A stretch of 64,000 bases of DNA from Sphingobacteriales bacterium (GCA_016721245.1 JADKIQ010000025.1:1-64000), one strand, 5' to 3'; positions 37,666 through 46,645 are shown, counted from the first letter of the stretch. Program-made: numbers and translations. Notes: a model not told the origin generated them from the letters alone.

Positions 37666-38553
37666 TTATGCGTATGATTTGTCTTTAAAGAAATCTTCCG
37701 CTAAATTGTAATCATTTAAGAAAGAAGGATGAAAATCTCGTTTAAAGAAATTGAAATAATCTTTATATAAATCGCTGTGCAAGTCGTTTAAAAGCCCCGT
37801 AGTAAATTCCATAAATTGTTTTGGAAGTTTTTTGAAATCAAGATATTTTCTATCCTGATACATTAACATACCGGTTCCAACAGAGAGATAAAAATACAGC
37901 AAAGCTGTAACAATCGGCATCAATAAAACACGTTTGGTATACTCCGCATCATCGACTTTTTGAAAAACATCGAATGCCACATTTTTATGCTCTATTTCTT
38001 CAGCAGCATGCCATTGAAACAGTTCGGCAATATCTTCCGGTACAGTTCCTTTATTGGTATCTACATGCATAAAAATGGCATGACCAAACAAGGCAGTGAA
38101 ATGCTCCAGACAAACAGTCGCCGTCAAATCAATATTATTGATTCTAGTACCTTCTATTTCAATTTTGGCAATAATCTTGTGCAGTAAATTATCAATGTGG
38201 TTTTCATATCCTTTAATGATGTAACCATTTTCTTTCAGGATATTCCAAAAACGTTCATGCATAGAACTATGGATACCTTCCTGTCCGCAGAAATTACGTA
38301 CTTGTTTTTTCAGTTTTTCATCTGTAATTTTTTTCTGATGTTTCAATACTGAATTTACAAAGAAGCGTTCTCCGGTCGGAAACACTATGTGCAGGGCATT
38401 TATAAAATGGGTGCTGAACGGGTTATTCTTGTAATAAAATCTCGGATTCGATTTGCTGAAAGAAAAATTGACTCGTCGTACCTTAATTTCTTCCGGATCG
38501 TATACTTTCTTTTCTGTGGAAGTTTTTTTCTTGCTTTCCGTTGTTACTGACAT
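37666..38553 (-). CDS. PF10118 predicted metal-dependent hydrolase, copy 2
   Basis: The 295-residue protein has FYYKNNPFSTHFINALHIVF, PTGERFFVNSVLKHQKK, NFCGQEGIHSSMHERFWN and WHAAEEIEHKNVAFDVF. The Glu and His residues of GQEGxH and HAAEEIEHK suggest a ferritin-like di-metal site; the family is called a predicted metal-dependent hydrolase without firm proof. A lysine-serine-rich head precedes the domain. It is a tandem paralogue of the gene at 38602-39456, 48 bases away on the same strand, with roughly half of the residues alike by eye. Confidence 0.85.
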   Translation of the reverse strand: MSVTTESKKKTSTEKKVYDPEEIKVRRVNFSFSKSNPRFYYKNNPFSTHFINALHIVFPTGERFFVNSVLKHQKKITDEKLKKQVRNFCGQEGIHSSMHERFWNILKENGYIIKGYENHIDNLLHKIIAKIEIEGTRINNIDLTATVCLEHFTALFGHAIFMHVDTNKGTVPEDIAELFQWHAAEEIEHKNVAFDVFQKVDDAEYTKRVLLMPIVTALLYFYLSVGTGMLMYQDRKYLDFKKLPKQFMEFTTGLLNDLHSDLYKDYFNFFKRDFHPSFLNDYNLAEDFFKDKSYA

Positions 38554-38584
38554 ACATCTTTTTTTAAAATAATCAAATTATTTT

Positions 38585-38598
38585 CTCACGACTCACGA
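38585..38598. repeat. 7-bp tandem pair (CTCACGA)
   Basis: CTCACGA occurs twice in a row, followed by CTATTAA, in the 48-base gap between the two PF10118 genes. It is a short member of the heptamer set. Confidence 0.55.
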
Positions 38599-38601
38599 CT
38601 A

Positions 38602-39456
38602 TTAAGCATAATTTTTTCCTGCTAATAATTCTTCCGCTAAATGATAATTATCGATTTGGTCAGGATGGAAATCTTTTCTGAAGTACTGAAAATACTGTGA
38701 AGACAGGGTGCCGCCGAAACTTTCTCTGAATTTAGATAAGAACATAAATAGGTCTTTCGGAATATCTTTTGCTTTCACATCTTTATCCTGAGCGGTAAGC
38801 ATTACCGTACCTAATCCAAGATAAAACCACAAACCCCAGGTGGCAATAGCCATTCCGCCAACACGCAAAGCATAGCTGTCGTCTACTTTTTTCAATACAT
38901 CAAATGGAATAGCCTTGTGTTCAATTTCTTCTGCTGCGTGCCACATGAATAAATCTTTCATTTCCTGCGGCATCTTTTCCGTGATGTCTTTATTTAAAAT
39001 GCCGCTTTCTGCCAGCATAGCTGTATAATGTTCCAAACCAACAGTAACACTCAGCGCTATTTTATTTCCGAATTGATTTTTGGTAAATGTTTTACGCGCC
39101 CATGTTTCTAAACCATTCCAGGCCGTTTTACGGAATACATCCACAAATTTCATTGGCTGTAAATCTTGCGATTCCATAATGTCCCAGAATTTCTGATGTT
39201 CCGCATAATGCGTGCCTTCCTGACCTATAAAATTATCGACGCGTTTTTTTAATTCCGGATCTTTTTTATAGACATCCGCAAACGCCTTTACACTTCTGAT
39301 GAAGAATTTCTCTCCATCCGGAAAAGCCAGATGCTGGGCATTCATAAAATGTGTTGCGATTGGATTATCGTTATACCAGTGCTTCGGGAAAGGTTTTTCA
39401 AACTTAAAATTTACCTTTCTGATTTTTGCTTCCGGTTTTGCTGTAGCTGTTGCCAT
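38602..39456 (-). CDS. PF10118 predicted metal-dependent hydrolase, copy 1
   Basis: The 284-residue protein has KHWYNDNPIATHFMNAQHLA, FPDGEKFFIRSVKAFADVYK, NFIGQEGTHYAEHQKFWD and MWHAAEEIEHKAIPFDVLKK, the same metal-site motifs as its downstream paralogue. One hydrophobic stretch (VGGMAIATWGLWFYLGLGTV) near residue 215 may be a membrane or hydrophobic core helix, and the paralogue has one at the same place. It is likely transcribed with copy 2. Confidence 0.87.
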   Translation of the reverse strand: MATATAKPEAKIRKVNFKFEKPFPKHWYNDNPIATHFMNAQHLAFPDGEKFFIRSVKAFADVYKKDPELKKRVDNFIGQEGTHYAEHQKFWDIMESQDLQPMKFVDVFRKTAWNGLETWARKTFTKNQFGNKIALSVTVGLEHYTAMLAESGILNKDITEKMPQEMKDLFMWHAAEEIEHKAIPFDVLKKVDDSYALRVGGMAIATWGLWFYLGLGTVMLTAQDKDVKAKDIPKDLFMFLSKFRESFGGTLSSQYFQYFRKDFHPDQIDNYHLAEELLAGKNYA

Positions 39457-39556
39457 AGAATATTTTTATTTATGGAAAATTAGACAACATTACCCGACTA
39501 TCCGATAAACAATAGATAATTAAGAATTTGAGGTTATAGACAGCTGTGAATATTAT

Positions 39557-39979
39557 TCAGGATACATTGCTATTTGCCTTAACAAATCCATTAGGAAACA
39601 TGATAGCAAGCAAGACGAATATCAGTAAGAAATTAAATTCTACACCATTTCTACCTCCGCCTACTACAAACCATCCTTCTTTAAAATGCACTAAGATAAT
39701 TCCCATTATTAGAACAAATATGGTGATTATGCATGCCGGTTTTATAAATTTCTGTGATAACAAACAAATCGCGGCAGCGAGGTGTGATAATTTTATTGCC
39801 CATGCAATCGGCACACCAAGTGGAGCAAAACCGATTTGATTTAAAAACAGATTCCCGAAATCGTTTATACCATTATTGAACATACCTGTAACACTATGAA
39901 TTACCAGAATGATTGATACGGATAATCTCAGAAGAAAGGTGTTATTGAACATAAACAATATTTTGTCTAAGTTAAACAT
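39557..39979 (-). CDS. DoxX-like small membrane protein
   Basis: The 140-residue protein has four predicted membrane segments: FLLRLSVSIILVIHSVTGMF, the APLGVPIAWAIKLSHLAAAI region, CIITIFVLIMGIILV and FNFLLIFVLLAIMF. This size and spacing fits the DoxX/DoxD-like group. It begins within the last codons of fmt (8-base overlap), so it is translationally coupled. Function is unknown. Confidence 0.75.
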   Translation of the reverse strand: MFNLDKILFMFNNTFLLRLSVSIILVIHSVTGMFNNGINDFGNLFLNQIGFAPLGVPIAWAIKLSHLAAAICLLSQKFIKPACIITIFVLIMGIILVHFKEGWFVVGGGRNGVEFNFLLIFVLLAIMFPNGFVKANSNVS

Positions 39980-40922
39980 TAAATTTATGCCCTCTTAAAA
40001 ACTCATCCACCTTCATTCTTTTTTTGCCTTCCAGTTGTAACTCCAAAATATCCAGCCATCCATCTGCACATTTAAAAGATAAATAGGTTTTGTTATCAGT
40101 TGAAAGGTCCATAGACAACAGTCCACTGTCGACCGCTTCTCTTGAGGTTATTGGAGTAATTCGTGCAGCAAATATTTTTAATACTTTTCCGTCTAAATGA
40201 GTGAATGCAGACGGGTAAGGTGACAGGCCACGAATCAGGTTATGTATTTCAAATGCAGATGTATGCCAGTCAATGAGGCAGGTTTCTTTATAAATCTTAG
40301 GCGCATGTTTTAACTGTGGACTGTCGACTGTCGACTGTGGACTTTCTATCACATTATCTTCTTCAATTGCCTGCACTGTTTTTAAAACCAACCCAGAACC
40401 AACATTCATTAATTTATCATGCACCGTTCCGGCATTGTCTTCATCATCTATTTTTATCTTTTCCTGCAAGATGATATCTCCGGTATCTATTTCATGTTGC
40501 AAGAAGAAAGTGGTGACGCCGGTTTCTTTTTCTCCGTTGATGACCGCCCAGTTGATAGGTGCCGCACCGCGATATTGCGGCAGGAGCGAAGCATGCAGAT
40601 TAAACGTACCATATTCCGGCATTTGCCAGACGATTTCCGGCAGCATACGAAATGCTACCACGATAAACAGATTAGCATCAAAAGATTTCAGTTCAGCAAT
40701 AAATTCAGGATTCTTTAATTTTTCCGGTTGGAGAACAGGTAAGCCATTTTCTACGGCATATTTCTTTATTGCCGACTGGTGCAACTGCTGTCCGCGACCG
40801 GCAGGTTTGTCTGGTGCAGTGATTACGCCAACTACATTGTAATTATTTTGTACTAAAATATCTAAGGAAGGAACAGCAAAATCAGGCGTTCCCATAAAAA
40901 CAATACGTAAATCTCTTCTCAT
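39972..40922 (-). CDS. fmt: Methionyl-tRNA formyltransferase
   Basis: Fmt formylates initiator methionyl-tRNA. The 316-residue protein has IVFMGTPDFAVPSLDIL, TAPDKPAGRGQQLHQSAIK, the active site NLHASLLPQYRGAAPINWA and TTFFLQHEIDTGDIILQ. The C-terminal OB-like domain follows (LIRGLSPYPSAFTH). Two polar inserts, IESPQSTVDSPQL (about residues 193-205) and AVDSGLLSMDLS (about 264-275), are coded by 7-bp tandem repeats in frame. They fall between core strands, so activity is probably kept. Confidence 0.95.
   Translation of the reverse strand: MRRDLRIVFMGTPDFAVPSLDILVQNNYNVVGVITAPDKPAGRGQQLHQSAIKKYAVENGLPVLQPEKLKNPEFIAELKSFDANLFIVVAFRMLPEIVWQMPEYGTFNLHASLLPQYRGAAPINWAVINGEKETGVTTFFLQHEIDTGDIILQEKIKIDDEDNAGTVHDKLMNVGSGLVLKTVQAIEEDNVIESPQSTVDSPQLKHAPKIYKETCLIDWHTSAFEIHNLIRGLSPYPSAFTHLDGKVLKIFAARITPITSREAVDSGLLSMDLSTDNKTYLSFKCADGWLDILELQLEGKKRMKVDEFLRGHKFNV
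40106..40133. repeat. Degenerate 7-bp array inside fmt
   Basis: Four units in phase, GGTCCAT, AGACAAC, AGTCCAC and TGTCGAC, code for the DSGLLSMDL-type stretch of Fmt. It is related in sequence to the array at 40313-40347. Confidence 0.55.
40313..40347. repeat. 7-bp tandem array inside fmt (ACTGTSG)
   Basis: Units ACTGTGG, ACTGTCG, ACTGTCG, ACTGTGG and ACTTTCT follow in exact phase. Five units make 35 bases, which is not a multiple of three, yet the fmt frame stays open through it. Confidence 0.85.
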
Positions 40923-40984
40923 GCAGTAAAGATAAAATAATATTTCCGACTATAACTAAATGGAATTAATGAGTTTTCTGAGAA

Positions 40985-41395
40985 CTAATTTTGAAGTTTA
41001 ATTAAATGCAAATTTGTGTAATTTGTAATGCTGCCGTTCATTTGAGTTTTAGTTTTGTTTAATTTTAATCTTGCAGTAGCATAATTCTCATTATAATAAA
41101 TATTAACGCTGTCATTCTTTACTTCATAATTTCCGAAGTGTTGGTTTAATTCAAAAATACCTGTATTAAAACCATCGGTGCCATCAAAAGAAAAAAAATA
41201 GCTATCCATTAAAGTATTGATATCTGAATCTGAAGAACCAGGAAAATCATTTGTAACCATAAAGCGTGCATATGCTGTATCTATCCAAATGCCTGTAATG
41301 TATTTTGATGTATCTGTTGAGACCTTATCTTTTTTACATGAGTTTATCAATGTAAATATGAATATACAAATTAGAATTAATGATAATCTTTTCAT
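40985..41395 (-). CDS. Putative lipoprotein
   Basis: The 136-residue protein has a lipoprotein signal (LILICIFIFTLINSC, then KKDKVSTD). The mature part includes ITGIWIDTAYARFMVTNDFP and HFGNYEVKNDSVNIYYNENY with a strand-rich pattern like small lipocalin-type proteins. No family was recognised. It is probably a single-gene unit. Confidence 0.68.
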   Translation of the reverse strand: MKRLSLILICIFIFTLINSCKKDKVSTDTSKYITGIWIDTAYARFMVTNDFPGSSDSDINTLMDSYFFSFDGTDGFNTGIFELNQHFGNYEVKNDSVNIYYNENYATARLKLNKTKTQMNGSITNYTNLHLIKLQN

Positions 41396-41439
41396 AAGAA
41401 ATAATTATAAGTAAAGATAATTATTTATTCTTAAAATGT

Positions 41440-41470
41440 AAAGAGTGCGATAAAAAGTCGCACTCTTTTA
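41440..41470. terminator. Intrinsic terminator between two minus-strand genes
   Basis: A perfect 11-bp stem (AAAGAGTGCGA / TCGCACTCTTT) with a 7-base loop has T or A runs at both sides. It lies 20 bases beyond the bacilliredoxin stop. Confidence 0.88.
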
Positions 41471-41489
41471 TTATGATTTATAAAAACGC

Positions 41490-41903
41490 TTAGCAGAATT
41501 CTTCGTATGCCGCTACCAGATTGTCAGCAATCATCTTTGCAGGACGACCTTCAATCATATGACGCTCGATGAAGTGAACCAACTTTCCGTCTTTGAACAA
41601 ACCGATACTTGGTGAACTTGGTGGAAAAGGAAACGTAAATTCTCTTGCTTTGGCTACAGCATCTCCATCTACACCTGCAAAAACAGTCACTAAGTTCTTA
41701 GGATGTTTTTCGTGGGTGATAGAAGCTAAAGCTGCCGGACGGGCATTTGCTGCTGCGCAACCACAAACGGAATTAAATACTAATAAAGTCGTACCTTCTG
41801 TGGAAGACAAAACTTCAGTTACTTCTTCAGGCGTTTTTAATGCTTTAAAACCAGCAGTTGTTAATTGTTCTTCGCATGGTTTGGTGATGTGTTCTGGATA
41901 CAT
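41490..41903 (-). CDS. Bacilliredoxin (BrxA/BrxB, YphP/YqiW family)
   Basis: The 137-residue thioredoxin-fold protein has the NSVCGCAAANARP active site (CGC), where YphP-type proteins form or reduce disulfides with bacillithiol. The FTFPFPPSSPSIGLFKDGK segment and the C-terminal AYEEFC are also typical. Length is normal. In Bacteroidota it often sits near suf genes, as here, which fits a thiol role in iron-sulfur work. Confidence 0.93.
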   Translation of the reverse strand: MYPEHITKPCEEQLTTAGFKALKTPEEVTEVLSSTEGTTLLVFNSVCGCAAANARPAALASITHEKHPKNLVTVFAGVDGDAVAKAREFTFPFPPSSPSIGLFKDGKLVHFIERHMIEGRPAKMIADNLVAAYEEFC

Positions 41904-42041
41904 ATTTTATAAATTTGATAATTAAGTAATGAATTAATTTAATAATAGTTATGCAAAAATCGTGCTGATGTTTTTTAGTGTCAATTTGTCAATTTTTATT
42001 TGAAATTTATTATTTCATTGTTTTATTGCTTCATTTTTACA

Positions 42042-42371
42042 TTATAAGAATCCCAGTTCCAGTTTAGCGGCTTCACTCATCATTTCCTGGTCCCAGGTCG
42101 GCTCAAAGGTGATTTCTACTCTGCAGCTTTTTACGCCTTCAATGGCTCTTATCTTTTCTTCCACTTCTGCCGGTAAACTTTCTGCTGCGGGACAATTCGG
42201 TGCGGTCAGCGTCATCAGCACGTGTACATTGTTGTCGATATCCACGTTCACTTCATAAATCAATCCCAATTCATAAATGTTCACCGGAATCTCAGGATCA
42301 TAAATCGTCTGAATCTGATTGATCGCCTCGTCTTTTATCTCCATAAATGATCTTTGTGTTGCTGTTTCCAT
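42042..42371 (-). CDS. DUF59/MIP18-family iron-sulfur assembly protein (SufT-like)
   Basis: The 109-residue protein has TIYDPEIPVNIYELGLIYEV and the conserved cysteine in LTAPNCPAAESLP, the signatures of MIP18/DUF59 proteins (SufT, PaaD). Such proteins help load Fe-S clusters into targets. It is the last of the suf series, 29 bases downstream of sufE on the same strand. Confidence 0.92.
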   Translation of the reverse strand: METATQRSFMEIKDEAINQIQTIYDPEIPVNIYELGLIYEVNVDIDNNVHVLMTLTAPNCPAAESLPAEVEEKIRAIEGVKSCRVEITFEPTWDQEMMSEAAKLELGFL

Positions 42372-42400
42372 TTTTTTATTCTCTGTGTAACTCTGTGATA

Positions 42401-42823
42401 TTAATTTGCAGCCTGAAAAGCTATACCGTATGTTTTCATTTTTTTAATCATGCTCACCAGTCCATTGGCACGGGTAGGTGACAAGTGTTCCTGCAATCCG
42501 ATTTTGCCAATAAAATACAAATCACTGTCTGCTATTTCTTTGGGCGTATGTCCGCTTAACACCTTTACTAACAAGCCTACAATTCCTTTGGTAATAATGG
42601 CATCTGAATCTGCATAAAAATACAGATTATCGTCTTTCACCTCACCGTGCAGCCACACTTTTGACTGGCAGCCATGAATTCTGTTGTCTTCCGTTTTATA
42701 TTGTTCTTCAATCAATGGCAATGACTTTCCGAACTCAATCAGATACTCATACTTGTCATTCCAGTCGTCGTACATGGAAAAATCTTCGATAATTTCGTCT
42801 TGTATGTTATTTATCGATTGCAT
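42401..42823 (-). CDS. sufE: SufE family sulfur acceptor
   Basis: SufE takes persulfide from SufS and passes it on for Fe-S assembly. The 140-residue protein has DWNDKYEYLIEFGKSLP, the acceptor cysteine in NRIHGCQSKVWLH, and a C-terminal LSPTRANGLVSMIKKMK helix. The start codon overlaps the sufS stop (TAATG), so translation is coupled with its partner enzyme. Confidence 0.95.
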   Translation of the reverse strand: MQSINNIQDEIIEDFSMYDDWNDKYEYLIEFGKSLPLIEEQYKTEDNRIHGCQSKVWLHGEVKDDNLYFYADSDAIITKGIVGLLVKVLSGHTPKEIADSDLYFIGKIGLQEHLSPTRANGLVSMIKKMKTYGIAFQAAN

Positions 42824-44040
42824 TAACTCAACATTTTCTTTGCTTTCAAAATTCCTTCCACTAAAACATCCACTTCTTCTTTTGTATTGTAAAAGGCAAA
42901 CGAAGCACGGCAGGTTCCCGGAATTCCGTAATGATCCATGACCGGTTGTGCACAGTGATGTCCGGTGCGGATGGCAATGCCCATATTATCCAGAATCACG
43001 CCCACATCATAGGGATGAATACCTTCCAGCAAAAATGAAATCACAGAGGATTTATGCGCTGCCGTTCCGTAAATTTTCAGACCTTCAATGGCGGATAATT
43101 TCTCGGTAGCATAATTCAGTAATTCCGTTTCATACGCTTTGATGTTTTCCACCCCTAATTCTTCCACATACTTGATGGCCGTACCTAATGCCACACAACC
43201 CGCAATATTGGGTGTTCCGGCTTCAAATTTAAATGGTAAATCATTGTAAGTAGTTCCTTTAAAGGAAACCGTTTTTATCATATCACCGCCGCCTTCGTAA
43301 GGAGGCATAGCGTTTAAAATATCTTCTTTGCCATATAAAATACCCGTACCTGTTGGTCCGTAGATTTTATGTCCGCTGAATACAAGAAAGTCAGCATCCA
43401 TTGCCTGTACGTCAATTTTAAAATGCTGAATGGCCTGTGCTGCATCGATTAAAATCTTTGCACCGTTTTTATGCGCTAGTGCAATCAGTTCCTGAATCGG
43501 ATTAATGGTGCCTAATGCATTGGAAACATAAACCACTGAAACCAGTTTTGTTTTGGGTGTAATCAGCTTTTCAGCATCTTCCAATAAAATCGTTCCGTCT
43601 GCTTGCAGAGGAATAACTTTCAAGACACATTTCTTTTCATCACACAACATCTGCCAGGGAACAATATTGGAATGGTGTTCCATTTCCGTTACCACGATTT
43701 CATCGCCTTCGTTGATGAATTTTCTGCCAAATGTATACGCCACTAAATTAATGGCATTGGTCGTTCCTTTGGTGAAAATGACTTCATGGTCATATTTGGC
43801 ATTGATGAATTGTTGTACCTGCTTGCGAACACCTTCGTACAAATCCGTTCCAATTTGCGATAAATAATGTACACCGCGGTGAATGTTGGCATACTGATGT
43901 TCGTAGTAAAAACTTTCCGCATCAATCACCGCTTGCGGCTTTTGTGTGGAAGCGCCGTTATCTAAATAGACAAGTTTCTTCCCGCGAATTTTTTCGGTCA
44001 GGATAGGGAAGTCGGCTCGTATTTGTGGTATGTTTAGCAT
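42823..44040 (-). CDS. sufS: Cysteine desulfurase SufS
   Basis: The 405-residue PLP enzyme takes sulfur from cysteine. Motifs: KLVYLDNGASTQKPQ near residue 22, TEMEHHSNIVPWQ near 120, the PLP lysine in VFSGHKIYGPTG near 225 and the catalytic cysteine loop RTGHHCAQPVMDHY near 365. This is the group II (SufS/CsdA) type. Start overlaps the sufD stop by one base, as TAATG. Confidence 0.97.
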   Translation of the reverse strand: MLNIPQIRADFPILTEKIRGKKLVYLDNGASTQKPQAVIDAESFYYEHQYANIHRGVHYLSQIGTDLYEGVRKQVQQFINAKYDHEVIFTKGTTNAINLVAYTFGRKFINEGDEIVVTEMEHHSNIVPWQMLCDEKKCVLKVIPLQADGTILLEDAEKLITPKTKLVSVVYVSNALGTINPIQELIALAHKNGAKILIDAAQAIQHFKIDVQAMDADFLVFSGHKIYGPTGTGILYGKEDILNAMPPYEGGGDMIKTVSFKGTTYNDLPFKFEAGTPNIAGCVALGTAIKYVEELGVENIKAYETELLNYATEKLSAIEGLKIYGTAAHKSSVISFLLEGIHPYDVGVILDNMGIAIRTGHHCAQPVMDHYGIPGTCRASFAFYNTKEEVDVLVEGILKAKKMLS

Positions 44041-45260
44041 TATAATTCAATCTTCAGCAACTCAGCAATTCTGCTTTGCAGTTTGTTTCTTAATTTTTCG
44101 TTTTTCACTCGTTCTACCATTTCCGCAGCAAAAGCGTACACCAGTAAACCTCTTGCAACCTCTTTGCCGATACCGCGTGCCTGCAGGTAAAATAATTCAC
44201 TGTCTTCAATTTGTGAGGAGGTAGCACCATGTGAACATTTTACATCATCTGCAAAAATTTCCAGCTGCGGTTTGGTGTAAATATTCGCATCATTGCTCAG
44301 CAATAAATTACGGTTGCTTTGAAAAGCGTTTGTTTTTTGTGCAGGTTGTTTTACAATAATCTTTCCGTTAAAAACACCTGTCGATTTTCCACCCAAAATG
44401 CCTTTGTACAATTCATGGCTTTCACAGTTCGCCACATTATGATTCACTAAGGTTCTGTTGTCTACATGTTCCTCATTTTCAAGCAAATATAAGCCGTTCA
44501 TGTTAGCAGTCGCATGTTCACCGTTAACATCAAACTGTAATACATTACGCGTAATTCCACCTGTCAGGCTAAAAGTATTCACTGTTACCACTGAATTTCT
44601 ATCCTGTTTTACAAAAGTATTATCGGTGATATTGAACAGATTGCCGGCATCCTGAATTTTATCCAATTCCACAATGGCATCCTGTGCGATTTCTATTTCA
44701 GTTACGATATTGCTGTACGCTGGATTTGCATCGTAGTTAATGTAATATTCCGCTAGTTTAACCTGTGCGTTTTTGCCCACTTTTATCTTGTTACGCAAGT
44801 TGACAATTGCCGATGAGTTGGTATGGATATAAAAGATTTCAATCAACTCTTCCGAAACAACATGGTCACCGATTTCCAGAAATACACCGTCTGTTGCCAG
44901 GGCATTGTTTAATTCCAGTAAAAAGTCTTTGGTGCTGCTTTCTGAAATATTATTGGAGTTCCAGAAATTAATTTTCGGGTGACTGTTGAACTGCGATAGT
45001 TCATTGTGAAAAACACCATTTACAAACACGATTCTGTTTTCTGAAACGGCATATTCATCAATGAATTCTTTTTCGACGCTCGGTTGTTGGTCATCAACAA
45101 AGGCAGGCGTGAAACCTTGCTGTAAAATCTTGTTGTAATACGTGTATTTCCATTCTTCATGTTTCATCGACGGAACACCAATAGCAATCGCATTTTGCAA
45201 CGATGCTTTCTGGTGGTCGTTTTTGACAGATGGAAGTATATTTTCTAGTTCGTTTATCAT
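44040..45260 (-). CDS. sufD: Fe-S assembly protein SufD
   Basis: SufD forms the SufBC2D scaffold. The 406-residue protein has the beta-helix core and a C-terminal block NAFQSNRNLLLSNDANIYTK, then KCSHGATSSQIEDSELFYLQ, with the conserved histidine used at the SufB-SufD interface. The N-terminal MKHEEWKYTYYNKIL is also typical. A REP-like inverted repeat separates it from sufC. Confidence 0.96.
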   Translation of the reverse strand: MINELENILPSVKNDHQKASLQNAIAIGVPSMKHEEWKYTYYNKILQQGFTPAFVDDQQPSVEKEFIDEYAVSENRIVFVNGVFHNELSQFNSHPKINFWNSNNISESSTKDFLLELNNALATDGVFLEIGDHVVSEELIEIFYIHTNSSAIVNLRNKIKVGKNAQVKLAEYYINYDANPAYSNIVTEIEIAQDAIVELDKIQDAGNLFNITDNTFVKQDRNSVVTVNTFSLTGGITRNVLQFDVNGEHATANMNGLYLLENEEHVDNRTLVNHNVANCESHELYKGILGGKSTGVFNGKIIVKQPAQKTNAFQSNRNLLLSNDANIYTKPQLEIFADDVKCSHGATSSQIEDSELFYLQARGIGKEVARGLLVYAFAAEMVERVKNEKLRNKLQSRIAELLKIEL

Positions 45261-45276
45261 TGCTTGTTCATTTTAT

Positions 45277-45355
45277 CGTCATTTCGACGACAGGAGAAAT
45301 CTTTAATATTTGTGCAACATGATTGCTGAACACGTTCGCTGCGCTCGAAATGACG
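45277..45355. repeat. REP-like inverted repeat between sufC and sufD
   Basis: Arms CGTCATTTCGA (45277-45287) and TCGAAATGACG (45345-45355) are perfectly inverted. The right arm is preceded by CGCTGCGC. It lies inside the suf series and may lower downstream expression. Confidence 0.8.
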
Positions 45356-45360
45356 GTGAG

Positions 45361-46113
45361 TTATACGATTTCCAATTCCTTCACCCAATCGTAGCCTTTT
45401 TCTTCCAGTTCCAATGCCAATGATTTATCACCGGACTTTACGATTTGTCCGTTGTACATCACGTGTACAAAATCCGGCACGATATAATCCAGCAAACGCT
45501 GATAGTGCGTAATCACCACAAAGGCATTGTCTTTGGTTCTGAGTTTGTTTACGCCGTTGGCAACAATACGCAAGGCATCAATATCCAACCCGGAATCTGT
45601 TTCATCGAGTATCGCCAGTTTCGGATCCAGCATTGCCATTTGGAAGATTTCGTTGCGCTTTTTCTCGCCGCCGGAGAATCCCTGATTGACAGAACGGGAG
45701 ATGAAATCTTTGCTCATTTCCACCAGTTCCATTTTCTCGCGCATCAGTTTCAAAAACTCATTCGGAGCGATATTATCCTGTCCTTTGGATTTACGGATTT
45801 CATTGACCGCAGCTTTCAGGAAGTTCGCATTACTCACTCCCGGAATTTCCACCGGATATTGAAAGGCGAGGAAAACGCCTTGCTGTGCGCGTTCATCCGG
45901 CTCCAGTTCCAGTAAGTTCTTGCCGTCAAATTCAACGGTGCCTTGCGTTACTTCATAGCCGTCTTTACCAGTTAATACAGCGGCAAGCGTAGATTTTCCG
46001 GTACCGTTCGGCCCCATGATGGCGTGTACTTCGCCTGCGTTTACAGTCAGGGTAAATCCTTTCAGTATTTCTTTCCCGTCAATAGATGCGTGTAAGTTGT
46101 TTATTTTTAACAT
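45361..46113 (-). CDS. sufC: Fe-S assembly ATPase SufC
   Basis: SufC is the ABC-type ATPase of the SufBC2D complex. The 250-residue protein has Walker A IMGPNGTGKSTLA near residue 35, a Q-loop in GVFLAFQYPVEIPG, the signature FSGGEKKRNEI and Walker B LAILDETDSGLDIDAL. ATG 46113 (MLKINNL) fits the family; 46119 would add two residues. Confidence 0.97.
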   Translation of the reverse strand: MLKINNLHASIDGKEILKGFTLTVNAGEVHAIMGPNGTGKSTLAAVLTGKDGYEVTQGTVEFDGKNLLELEPDERAQQGVFLAFQYPVEIPGVSNANFLKAAVNEIRKSKGQDNIAPNEFLKLMREKMELVEMSKDFISRSVNQGFSGGEKKRNEIFQMAMLDPKLAILDETDSGLDIDALRIVANGVNKLRTKDNAFVVITHYQRLLDYIVPDFVHVMYNGQIVKSGDKSLALELEEKGYDWVKELEIV

Positions 46114-46144
46114 TGTCATTTGTCTGAACTGTGATTGTTATGAT

Positions 46145-46636
46145 TTATTTAATTGTATATTTTTCTATTAACTCTTTCAAGTTGCCGTCAAAATATTTAT
46201 AATTATATGCTGTGTAATCAGGTATTAAAGTTACTTCTGCAATTTTAATATTGGTTTCTTCGATAGTATAATAAGTAGAATCATTTAATCTATTCCAACA
46301 AGAATGTTCAAGAAGAATATTCTTTGAGAAAGTTGAATCATTTTTAGTATTCCATTCGATTTTATATCCATCACATGTATCATTACTAATATGTGCTGTA
46401 TATTTTACCTTAAAATCCTTATCTTTCTTTTTGTATCCTTCTATTGATAAAATATCATTAGTAACATAGGATTTGAATTTAAATTCTTTTTTAAATTTTT
46501 TAATCAATGAATTATGAAAGAGATTAACAACGTTTTTATTTTCATTTAAAAAATCTACATCCCAACAATTACAAAATGCTATACACGTAAGTAATATAAA
46601 ATGAATTGTTAAAGTTGTTTTTTTTAAACTATACAT
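46145..46636 (-). CDS. Uncharacterised secreted protein inside the suf series
   Basis: The 163-residue protein has a signal-like start (LTIHFILLTCIAFCNCW). The body has FLNENKNVVNLFHNSLIKKF, DGYKIEWNTKNDSTFSKNIL and a C-terminal YKYFDGNLKELIEKYTIK. No family was recognised and it has no link to Fe-S work. It lies between sufB (9 bases) and sufC (31 bases) on the same strand. It is visibly more AT-rich than the suf genes, which suggests late insertion. Confidence 0.65.
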   Translation of the reverse strand: MYSLKKTTLTIHFILLTCIAFCNCWDVDFLNENKNVVNLFHNSLIKKFKKEFKFKSYVTNDILSIEGYKKKDKDFKVKYTAHISNDTCDGYKIEWNTKNDSTFSKNILLEHSCWNRLNDSTYYTIEETNIKIAEVTLIPDYTAYNYKYFDGNLKELIEKYTIK

Positions 46637-46645
46637 GTAATAAAA

